Below, piece by piece: positions 24,522-33,375 of a DNA stretch of 64,000 bases. The notes below the pieces were generated by a model, which saw only the letters and a list, made by a program, of their open reading frames with translations, ran no database searches and had not been told where the DNA came from. Position numbers and translations under genes: made by a program. Numbering within the stretch: position 1 is the first letter of the stretch; each line of letters starts with the position of its first letter. The stretch is from Massariosphaeria phaeospora. Taxonomy: Eukaryota > Ascomycota > Dothideomycetes > Pleosporales. Where the stretch lies: positions 1,116,001-1,180,000 of the forward strand of contig JAADJZ010000014.1 in assembly GCA_011032825.1 (NCBI GenBank), in the 5' to 3' direction.

Positions 24522-24978
24522 AATTTACGAAAGATCACCCGTTGGCGGATTCTCCAGTCTCTTAGTAAAGCGACAGGATGATCATGGATCTGAAGCTGTC
24601 CTTCGCAATCAGCATAATCCATCATATCGAATGGATCAATATTGAACGGCTGGCCTGAACAGCAAAACATACTAGACCACCACAGTGATGGATTGCGATG
24701 CGATACCAGTCTTGATTACAACTACTCCGTCATTAGGTCTGTTCACAGCATTACCCTACCGTGCCGCACACAAAACAAAGAGTTGAAAAGCTGTGATATT
24801 AGTCTACAGTCCTTGCTAGGAAGGACTCCCCTTGACGAGACACCGGCAACACACCACCTTTCAAACACACACGTCCAAACCTCTTCAAAAAATTGTCCAA
24901 AATCTAACACATACATATGCATCCCCCCCCCCCCCCCTCTCCCTCTCTTTCCCCCTTCCCTCCTTCCCCCCATCTACC
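24522..24978. other. convergent 3' spacer with a poly-C run
   Basis: About 460 bp between the reductase and PhoD stop codons. A homopolymer of about 14 C residues near 24920-24937 is likely to be length-variable. No gene is supported. Confidence 0.55.
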
Positions 24979-27369
24979 TTAATACTGAATATACATGTGC
25001 TCAAAGCTCCTCACCTTCCACTCCCCCGTCTGCGTATCCAGCGTCAGATTCGAGCCGCGCGTCTCCCCGCGCTGCAGCCCGCCCGCCTCGACGACGCCGC
25101 CCGCCACACTACTATTGCCGTCGCCGCCGCTGCGCTGCAGTCGGTTCTCGCCTGCTTTGACGGTAAAGTTGGCGAGGGGGAGTTCGTAGGGGTTGCGGGT
25201 TGCGACGGTGGGACAGCCTGGATGGGTGGATGGCACGGGTTAGTTAGTGGAGGGTGAGAGGGGTGGGGTGGGAGGAAATGGGATAGGATGGGGGTATAGG
25301 GGAAAAAGGACTTATCTGGAAGGACTTACCATAATACTCCGCGCGCATCTCCTCGCCCGACACCCACAACTCATAGTACCCACGATAAAATCCCTCACTC
25401 CACTGCAACTCCGCATTATCCGCCACCAGCCCCTTCGCCTTGCGCTCCGCACCCACGCTGTCATTCCCGCCGTACCCGGACGAACTGACCGCCGTGCCCG
25501 CAAACTCGACGCCAATGGCGCCCGCGCCCGTCACGCGGTCGTACGGCTTCTCGTCCAGCCACACCAGGTCGCTGACCCAATTCGCGTGCGAGTCGCCCGC
25601 TAGAAACGCCGTGTTGGCGATGCCGTGCGCGTACAGGTGCGCTAGCGTGCGGTTGCGGTTCGCTGTGTAGCCGTCCCACTGGTCGGCGTTGAGCCAGTTG
25701 CTACTTCTGGCGGTGTTGTTCAGCCGCGCGAAGATGATCTGGTTGCCGACGATGCGCCAGGTGGCGCCGCGGGCGGCCGACGCCGAGAGTTGGTTGTAGA
25801 ACCAGTTTTCTTGGTGCGAGCCCATGAGCGAGCGGCTGGCGTCGTCTTTGATGAGCGATATGTATTCGTCGTTCCAGCCGAGGGTTGTGATGGAGCGGTC
25901 GTAATTACGTGTGTCGAGCATGATGAGGTCGAGCAGCTTGCCCATGGGGAAGCTGCGCCAGATGCGGAGGTTGTCGTCGAGGTCGACTTGGCGGATGGGC
26001 ATCCTGGCGTGGGGGGTTAGTATGGAGTGAGTGGTGGAGGGAGGATGGGGTGGGGGGATGGCAAAGGAGAGGGTTACCATTCAAAGTACGCTCGTACGGC
26101 GTTCATCTTGCGCTGGTCGACGCTGATGCCGCCGGACTTGATGAAAGACTCTTCGGTATTGTTGAGCGCGCTGGAGCCATCGCGGTAGCCGTTATTCGAG
26201 ACCTCTGCGTGAAGGTTAGCAATGGGGAAACAGTGCGAAGGCGAAATACTGTACCGTGATCATCCCAGGTGGTGATCCAGGGGAAGATGCGGTGCGAGTG
26301 GAGAAGATCTAGATCAGTGCGATCTACACACACGAGTTAGTCAAGAATGAGTAAAGGCCGGAGAGGGGAGATGCTAACACTGGGCGATACGAGTCCGATA
26401 ATCTGGTCAACTGTTAGCTGGAAGAACAAAAACAGAAGACAGTAAAGGGGGAACATGCCATAAAGAGTGAAGATCGTTCCGCTAGGACTCGAAGCGCGTT
26501 CGTCTTTGCCGGCTTTCCCTTTGCCAGTTTCGTAGATGTAGTCTCCAAGATGGACCTGCTTACACATCAGCACCACCATAAAATACCATCAAGATAGAAA
26601 CGGGATATTTCCCGAACGTACAACATAATCTACATTGTCCTTCCGCGCAGCATTCCCATACGCGTTGAAATAGCCATTGGGATAGTTACTGCAAGAATGG
26701 ACGGCGAGTCCGATTTTCGAAACATCGTCGTCTGCACCTGGCGCGGTCTTAGTGCGGCCGAGGGGGCTTTTGTTGTTGGACCCGCAGACGGTGAATTGGT
26801 AGTAGTATGTAGTAAAGGGCTGGAGGTTCTTGGCCTCGATCTGTGGGGATAAATGTTAGTGGATGGACGGTCAAAGAACTCACGTGCCCGAGTCCGCGCG
26901 GGTGCTCATTGGGATTAATGGATGGACGTACCTTGACGGTGTAGTCGATATCCGACGTCGTATACGCAGTGCCCTTCTCCACAACCGTCGAGAAGTTCTG
27001 ATCGGGACCGACCTGGTATTGCACGCAAATCGGGTTCTGCGAGGCCTTGATGTACGTCTCTGTGTCGTGGTTGTAGAGCGGGACATTGCCCTCTACAGTG
27101 ACGTTGGATCGGTCGTTCTCGAGCGTTGGAGAGACGCGGGTCCAGAGTATGACGGAGTCGGGATAGGGGTCCCCGGAGGCAACGCCGTGGGTGAAGTTCA
27201 GTTCCTTCGGATCCCAGTCGCGTGGCTGAAGACCACGCTTGGCGACCCTAGGGACATCGATGCCGAATTCTGGGTGCCTTCGCGATGGAGAGTGGTAGTT
27301 TAGGTTGCCGTCCCAGCTTGCAGCGATTACTGTAGCGAGAGACAGTGCTGTGATTAAAAGAGACGTCAT
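24979..27369 (-). CDS. PhoD-type alkaline phosphatase, 8 exons
   Basis: Exons (minus strand) 27369-26932, 26840-26622, 26555-26459, 26402-26379, 26323-26255, 26204-26078, 26003-25330 and 25217-24979 give 628 codons with every phase consistent. A secreted metallophosphoesterase acting on phosphomonoesters or diesters. There is a signal peptide (about residues 1-17), the N-terminal PhoD domain (FTHGVASGDPYPDSVILWTR), then metal-site blocks HLGDYIYE, ITTWDDHE, LDTRNYDR and FLAGDSHANWVSDL. Exon 4 is a 24-nt microexon encoding the YDYRTRIAQYRTD junction region. The intron before it starts GC rather than GT (GCATGT); using it restores the conserved LYDYR..YRTDLDLL block exactly. A TATATA motif near 27573 may be the TATA box. 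Confidence 0.9.
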
Positions 27370-28265
27370 GGTTGCGATAATCGTGATTGCTCAATGCCGA
27401 CCAGGCGACTGGCTACTTTTGGGGGCTGCCGTCGGTTCTTTGAGTACTGAGAACGAGTGGTCCTGTCTCTTTCGAAGTCGCACCGTGGCTTTCGCAGACA
27501 AGGAAAATCGGCGATGTCTTTGTTGAACCGTGATAACTCCGCGTAGCCGTCCACCCGACTCCAAACCCATCTCTTATATAGCGTGATACCGGAAGAAAAA
27601 CCCCTGTACATATTTTGTACGACATCATTGCGGGGTACGCCTTTCTTGAAGCCTCGTGTAGGCAGAGAAGCTCCAAAACGTAAGGCCAATGGGAACCGAG
27701 GTATAGTAAACATGCCTTGCGAGCTCCAGTTCACCGGAGTACCGTGCATTCCGCAGGTTAGACTCGTGGTGCTGCGATTAGTTGCGATTGGCTGCATTTT
27801 GCAAGGACGCGGGACGAGGCGTCCCAACCGGCCATACATACGGCGCTTGGCGCATCAGTAGGCCAAGGGCTGGGTGCCAAACATGGCAAATATTATAAAA
27901 GGTATAAAAAAGAAATAGTCGAATTGTGACGTGCTAATAAGTTTATCGTCGGAGGAAAAAAAAGGAAAGAAGATGACGGTACAAGTAACCGAGTGCCCAT
28001 CTGACATCAAGGGAGGTTTGGATGAAAATACTACCGGCGAGTCAAACGGTGTTAGGCCAAGAGACAAACACGAGAACGGCATCACTGTAGAGCCTAAGGT
28101 CTCATTCCAGTCTGCTCGATGCTCTACCAGTCAGAAACCTGTCGTTTAGCCCCGGTCGTTGTAGAAGAAGCAGCTATCCACTTGTTAGCAGAGAACATAT
28201 GCTGATTATAACCCCGGCCTCGGACCTATAGATCTTCCAAACGGTTGGCACGCACCCTCGAGAAA
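27370..28265. other. spacer: PhoD upstream region and MDR 3' flank
   Basis: About 0.9 kb between two minus-strand genes. No supported coding frame. An AT-rich patch at 27880-27970 flanks the MDR 3' side. Confidence 0.5.
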
Positions 28266-29282
28266 TCAGTCCTGCTCTTTCTTCACATGTACCACGATCT
28301 TGCCCTTGGCACGTCCAGTCTTCAATTTCTCGAATGCTTTCGGCGCATCGTCAAACTCGAACACTGAATCAATGACCGCTCGAATCTTGCCCTCCTTCAT
28401 CCACGCTGCCAGTTGGGAAAGGTGATCAGAGCTCGCGCTGGCCATGATGAATTTGTATTTCCGTTTCCCTCCTCCTAAGAAACCTGGCTGCAGTAGATTT
28501 CCAACCAACTGAGCGGCATCTCCCATGCCCGAGCCCACCCCAACCTGCACGAATGTCCCAGTCGGCTTGAGGAAGTTGTGTGAGACTTTGTACAGGTTCG
28601 CCGGAATACCGACATTGTCCACGACGTGGTCAAACGCTTCGCTTTTCTCTTGCAATGTCTTGATGATGTCTCTTGTCTTGTAGTCTATAACCTCGTCCGC
28701 ACCAATGCCGCGGCAAAGGTCCATATTCGCTTCAGAGCAGGATGTCGTCACGTGACATCCCAAGGCTTTTGCGATTTGGATACCTAAAATTCCAGTGCCG
28801 CCTGAGCCACCGTTGATGAATACCCTGTCTCCCTTCTTTACATAAGGTTGAATGGCCAGGCATCCGGTGACTCCAACCCCGCTCACGGAAGCCGCATCGT
28901 CCACGCTTGTTCCCTCAGGCACGAGAGCAACCATCTCTTCTGGAACAGCGATGAACTGAGCTAGCGAGCCGTGACCTACTGCGCCGGTTTTTGCTCCGAA
29001 GACAAGCTGCCCGAGCTTGTATGCGTCCACCTTACTCCCGACGTCGACAACCTTGCCGCAATAGTCCATGCCCGGGATGGCAGGACTCGGCACCATCGCT
29101 TTAGCGACAAGACCTAGTTCTGGATACTTGTAGTCGGCTGGATTGAGTGCCATGCTGAATATCTCCACGAGGACTTCATTGTCTCCAACGCGCGGTTTGG
29201 GTGCTCCGGTAGCGGGGAGGAAGAGATTATTTTCGAGACCTCCAGCGGCACTCGTGTATTGCCACGCTCGCATAGTCGCCAT
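28266..29282 (-). CDS. NAD(P)H:quinone reductase-like MDR enzyme
   Basis: Intronless, 338 codons. GroES-like N-terminal domain (EVLVEIFSMALNPADYKYP, AIPGMDYCGKVVDVGSKV) then a Rossmann domain with VFINGGSGGTGILGIQIAKALG and the NADP-side ADEVIDYKTRDI. The zinc-free, quinone-reductase/RTN4IP1-like branch of the MDR family is indicated by the absence of clustered Cys ligands. The ATG at 29282 (MATMRAWQYTS) is preferred over an in-frame ATG 22 codons upstream because the protein family starts near MRAWQY. It is unrelated in close sequence to the ToxD-like enzyme at 23.4 kb. Confidence 0.9.
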   Translation of the reverse strand: MATMRAWQYTSAAGGLENNLFLPATGAPKPRVGDNEVLVEIFSMALNPADYKYPELGLVAKAMVPSPAIPGMDYCGKVVDVGSKVDAYKLGQLVFGAKTGAVGHGSLAQFIAVPEEMVALVPEGTSVDDAASVSGVGVTGCLAIQPYVKKGDRVFINGGSGGTGILGIQIAKALGCHVTTSCSEANMDLCRGIGADEVIDYKTRDIIKTLQEKSEAFDHVVDNVGIPANLYKVSHNFLKPTGTFVQVGVGSGMGDAAQLVGNLLQPGFLGGGKRKYKFIMASASSDHLSQLAAWMKEGKIRAVIDSVFEFDDAPKAFEKLKTGRAKGKIVVHVKKEQD

Positions 29283-29896
29283 GGTGAGGTATGTGGGCGT
29301 CGGATTGTGAGGTAATGGATTTGTGTTTTGTGAGCGATGGGGTTGCATTGAAGGTGCGAAGTAGATGCGTCAGATTGTGTCGTCATTCCGGACCAATAGC
29401 GGGGCAAGCGCCCATTGTCTCTGAACAGTCTACGAGTGCTACATCGTCCTCCGGCGCCCTCGAAAAAGCCGCCGATTGGCCCAGAGAAGTTTACCGTTGT
29501 TGGTCCGAAGACATAGGATGTCAGCTTATCAGAGTTCGCTCCAGCGAAGGCCTTAACAGATGAAATCGGCTTATTCAATAACGTATGATACATAACAGAA
29601 AAGAAACCTAGACACAGGGCGTCGGTGGAGGGGTGACAAACAATGTTGAGGAGGAGGCACTAGATATACTGCTAGACGTACATAGATTTGGCGGAGCGGT
29701 TGATAAAACATCGCACCACCTCAAAAGTTCTATCTTGTAAGGTGGGGGTTGCGCTGCGACTACCGAGAAGATAGGCTTATCCAGCCAACATCTAAAGGAT
29801 TGTATCGGACTAGATGAAAGAGTATATACGATGTACATGCTTCACAATAGACTTTTCCCTTTGGCCCATGAGCTGTAGGTGTTCACTCCTCTGGAG
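29283..29896. other. spacer left of the transposon island
   Basis: Contains the MDR promoter. Its last ~50 bp, next to the TA target site, would have been the original 3' end of the hypothetical gene now interrupted by the pogo element: read from 29898 on the minus strand it gives about 14 more in-frame codons and a stop. Confidence 0.5.
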
Positions 29897-29898
29897 TA

Positions 29899-29951
29899 CC
29901 GAGGCGCCCGGCGTGACTATCCACCCGGCGTGACCATCCACCCGAACACCA
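29899..29951 (+). repeat. left terminal inverted repeat of pogo element
   Basis: Inverted match to 31975-32027, with one C/T change inside the first subterminal repeat and a C/G change in the second. Confidence 0.9.
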
Positions 29952-30051
29952 AAATCGACACCACAACATGAAGCTATTGAGCCACGCGCGATAGCTATAA
30001 TCGCGATATTTTCTAGGGCTTAGTTCTACAGGCCTCAATTAATATATATAG

Positions 30052-31929
30052 CTATCTATATTTTGCTGGGAGCTTGATAGCTCGGCCGTGTCGTGATTGA
30101 GATGGTGGTGGGCCTGCTACAGCACCTGAGGCTTCACTACCACCCTGAGGCTGCGCAGCTACTCTCTTTTTTGAGCCTGCCTTCGTAGCTACCTTAAGGC
30201 GTCTCCTCTGAGCTCTTTGGGCAGTTTTTTGAGCTTGTTGGAGTCGTTGTTGAGTCCTACGAGCTGCCTGTCGTGAGGCTCGATCAGCAGCCTCACGAGC
30301 CTTCTCCTCCTGCCTCATCAATTGCGCTGCTGTTCTCGCTGCACGCCTTGCCTCAACAGCCTTGAGCTTCTCCTGCCTCTGCTCCTCACGTACGCGAGAT
30401 ATCTCTGCTTTTTGGAGTTGTTGTTGCTCCGCCTCAGCCTCCTGCTGCCGCAGGCGATCACGTGCCCTATCCACCTTGCTTGGAGTCCAGAATACAGCCC
30501 CACCGTGATACTCCTCAGCTGCCTCTAGAGGCAGAGCCTTGCCTCGCTTCCTACGCTGCCTCTCATTGATGAGAGCCTCCTTGAGTCTCACATTCTCATG
30601 CTCAGCTAGTACTAATCTAATCGAGAGTCGGTGGATCGTTTGGTTGAGCTTTGAGATCTTTTTCTGGTCTCTATCAGCTACAGCGTGATCAACCAGCCGT
30701 CTGATCTTCCTCCAATCTGATGCGCTTAGGGCTGAGGAGTCGCTATCGCTTGAATGGCCTGATAGAGCTGGCTAATTGAATCGTTTGAGTATCACCTCTA
30801 GCTCGAAAGGTGAGAGGCCAGTTGCCTTAAAAGCCTTGAGTATAGTATTCTTCTTGAACGAGGCCTCCTAGGCAGCCATAAACATAGGATAGAAGTCTCG
30901 TTTGCTCATAGATGTAAGCCCTTGGCACCTCTCCATGAACGCAGCTACCTAGTTTGAGTAGGCTGATGAGAATAGCTTAAACATGACGACGTTAAGCGGC
31001 TGGAGAGTGTGAGTTGAATAAGAGAGGTATACTGCAAGAAGGATCCTATTCCGATCGCAGTACTCGATGAAATCCATCGTGAGGTAAGATCCATGGCTGT
31101 CTAGGACAAGTAATCGATAGCTCCGCCCTGCCTTCTCCTTCGTAGATCGATCAAACACTTGTTTGAGCTAGGCTAGTCCTATATCGTTGTTCGTCCAGCT
31201 AGAAAGTAAGGAGGATATATATACTTGGTCTTTAGGCCTTAGAGCTTGTAGCCAGGTGTCCTGTATCGAGCCTAAGTCTGATTGATATATTAGCGCAAGC
31301 GCAAGGGCTGTTCCATTAGCGCATATGCAGGCCAGCAGCGTTATCCACTCCCGATTGCCATCCTAGATGTGAGCCTTGATCTTCCTCTCCTCATATAGCC
31401 TCTTGCTGAACACTCGCTTTGAGCGAGTAAGTATTCCTAGCATGCAGCTCTTCTCATCTATGTTGTACATATTGCAAGGCTCTATATCGTATTGGCTGAT
31501 CTTACTGCGTAGAAGCTCGAAGTAGAGGGTATACTTTAACCGAGAATTAGCCTGGTGCCGTGAGCGATCGATGCCGGTGGCCCAGCGTGAGATTAGATCA
31601 ACTTGGTGTCGCTTGATATATCGATCAACCCAGCCTTTTTCAACCTCTTTTTTCGCGATATCCGAGGCAAAGCGTCGTATTATAGGCCGTGTAGGAGGTA
31701 GGCCTTGCCTTGTAAGGCGCTCTATATAGCGTAGGAGCTCCAGCTCCTGCTGGGGGTGGAGCGCTTGCTGGTTTTGAGCCTTGGTGCTGCATGAGGTTGA
31801 GACGCTTCGGTGTCTTCGGCTGAGCGCTGCGTGGCTGCAGCCATAGATGGCTGCTATTTTCCTATATGAAAAAGGTTCTCCTGGCTCGCGCGATTCAATC
31901 GCTTCAATCGCATCCTCAATTGCTCTCAT
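30052..31929 (-). pseudogene. inactivated pogo/Fot1 transposase
   Basis: One 626-codon frame runs from ATG 31929 to 30052 without any frame change, but contains at least five internal TAG codons. The N-terminus has a Psq-type helix-turn-helix (EPFSYRKIAAIYGCSHAALSRR) and CENP-B-like second domain (KKEVEKGWVDRYIKRH). The DDE_1 core keeps the first Asp (YNIDEKS) and second Asp (LVLDSHGS). The third Asp, expected in LQPLDV, reads Asn (LQPLN at 30991-30993). A long Gln/Arg/Ala coiled coil forms the tail. Every internal stop lies where Trp is expected. Both the stops and the Asp-to-Asn change are G-to-A on the coding strand. Confidence 0.9.
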
Positions 31930-31966
31930 ATTGGTGGAGTTGTGTCGTGTTGAAGTTATGTAGTTG

Positions 31967-32983
31967 TCAGGGTTCGGTGTTCGGCTGGATGGTCACGCCG
32001 GGTGGATGGTCACGCCGGGCGCCTCGGTAAGGTGGGGCGATGCTTTGCCACCAGCGATACGCGGGCAGCCCTACGTATTTCGGCTCGTCTTTCCCGACAC
32101 CGTAGAGTATTACGGACCCAGACCGACCATCCCAAAACGGGCGGCTATTAATCTTTATCTTCAGGAATTGGTAGGCCAAAATCGTGATCTTAATTTTCGG
32201 TAACTCACCCCACGCACGCGCCTCAATTGGATCTAGAGAAGGCGCCTCTGGGAAAGTGAACCCAAAATACTGGTCTCCGGGTTCGCCTTTGAGAACGCTC
32301 AACGTCATATCGCATTGGGTCATCTGAGGCTCCACGAAGGGGTCATATCCACGGTCATTCCTCAACATCAATTCACCTGCCGTCCAACCGTGGTCTGGTG
32401 GATCATAGTCCGCGTCTTCAAAACGATCGTCCTCGTTCTCACAGGCTTCAACGTACATGTCGAGGAACTCAGCGGAGTACAGGTCGAAACGCCACACAAG
32501 CACACCTGGGGTGAACTTTTCGGGTAGCTCGCCTCTGCCCAGAGTGCTCCTTAGGGCTTCTTCGGCTTCTTCAACTATATGCGTATATTTGTGCTGCGTG
32601 AGAAGGGCACGGCCGTAACACTCTGCTTGGATAAGAGAATCGGTGGACGACGTTTCATCATCTGTGCTATCTTCACTCGCGTCTGTAAGGTCCTCGTCGG
32701 CTGAAGCAATATCTGGCCTGAGACCATCATTTTCTTCCAACGTTCTGGAAACTGGGTGTTGGATATTGGAACCGACTTCGAGCGACAGGTTTGCAGTATT
32801 GTCGTTGTGCGTACGATCGCTTTCGCAGGGTGCGCGAGATTTCTTACGTGGCTCGTCGAGAGTATCCATCAACCTCTTAGGCGTGATCGTTAAGCCCCAT
32901 CTTCGCCAAAAGTCTTGCAAGTTCCGCTCACTCCGCGATTCGTCTCTTGCGATCACCGACACCGCTTCCTCTATGCGCTCCAT
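31967..32983 (-). CDS. hypothetical acidic protein whose 3' end was replaced by a transposon
   Basis: 338-codon frame from ATG 32983. Family not recognised. An N-terminal basic/polar part (RRWGLTITPKRLMDTLDEPRKKSR) is followed by an acidic stretch, then a compact-looking domain with EPGDQYFGFTFPE, NSRPFWDGRSGSVILYG and EPKYVGLPAYRWWQSIAPPY. The host sequence ends at the TA at 32028-32029. The last 20 codons (RGARRDHPPGV...) come from the pogo inverted repeat. Beyond the transposon the original frame would have run about 14 more codons. The copia element lies only about 170 bp upstream of the start codon, so expression may also be altered. Confidence 0.6.
   Translation of the reverse strand: MERIEEAVSVIARDESRSERNLQDFWRRWGLTITPKRLMDTLDEPRKKSRAPCESDRTHNDNTANLSLEVGSNIQHPVSRTLEENDGLRPDIASADEDLTDASEDSTDDETSSTDSLIQAECYGRALLTQHKYTHIVEEAEEALRSTLGRGELPEKFTPGVLVWRFDLYSAEFLDMYVEACENEDDRFEDADYDPPDHGWTAGELMLRNDRGYDPFVEPQMTQCDMTLSVLKGEPGDQYFGFTFPEAPSLDPIEARAWGELPKIKITILAYQFLKIKINSRPFWDGRSGSVILYGVGKDEPKYVGLPAYRWWQSIAPPYRGARRDHPPGVTIQPNTEP
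31975..32027 (-). repeat. right terminal inverted repeat of pogo element
   Basis: Partner of 29899-29951. It also supplies the substitute 3' end of the interrupted hypothetical gene on the same strand. Confidence 0.9.
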
Positions 32984-33155
32984 TTCGACCTCTTGACCTG
33001 TCCGATTCTCTGGCTGATCATTCGTATTTAACGTGATAGCAGGCTAAAGAAAGATTGGTGGTTTGTTCTCTCTGGCAGACGTATGTCTTGCGAGCGTCAA
33101 AGAGCAAGGTTCGCGATTTCTTCATCGCGTCGCGCCACTAGCGTGTGTGGGATTA

Positions 33156-33361
33156 TGCTGCAGTGTAGAATGCAGTGAAAACAAAAGTATTGTGTATTGT
33201 CCTGTCGTGTTGTTCTGCTCGTGCGAACCTCCAAGAAGGCCAGCAGCAAGGTCTATTTACATGACGTATCTATGATGCAGCTGAGGTAAGAGGTACTCGA
33301 TAAGTGAGGAAGTAGCACCAGAACACTATCACGTAATCTGCTTCTCCTCATAACCGCAACA
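33156..33361 (-). repeat. 3' LTR of copia element
   Basis: 206 bp, starting TGCTGC and ending GCAACA on the plus strand. It differs from the other LTR at two positions that I can see (TGC/TGT at the third base, and TCTATG against TCCATG). Confidence 0.95.
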
Positions 33362-33375
33362 CACCTCCTCATCCT
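33362..33375 (-). promoter_or_regulatory. polypurine tract
   Basis: On the minus strand the last bases before the 3' LTR read GGATGAGGAGGTG, a purine-rich second-strand priming site in the expected place. Confidence 0.65.

Larger units (their letters stand above)
29897..32029 (-). mobile_element. pogo/Fot1-type DNA transposon with TA target duplication
   Basis: The element spans 29899-32027 (2,129 bp), bounded by TA at 29897-29898 and 32028-32029. Terminal inverted repeats of about 53 bp start CCGAGGCGCCCGGCGTGAC and differ at only a few positions. Each contains two direct copies of a 17-bp subterminal motif (CCCGGCGTGACCATCCA), likely transposase sites. TA duplication, size and the CENP-B-like plus DDE_1 transposase define the Tc1/mariner-superfamily pogo/Fot1 group. 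Confidence 0.93.

Noticed and set aside
25244..26080. Separate 278-codon gene starting inside PhoD
   Set aside because: It is exon 7 of PhoD read through flanking intron sequence; the exon joins in phase with its neighbours.
23449..29282. Secondary-metabolite cluster suggested by the two MDR reductases
   Set aside because: No polyketide synthase, NRPS, terpene synthase or cluster regulator is present; neighbours are housekeeping genes.
32160..32215. Intron in the 338-codon hypothetical gene (GTGAGT donor)
   Set aside because: All nearby acceptors shift the frame into an early stop; the unspliced frame is open.
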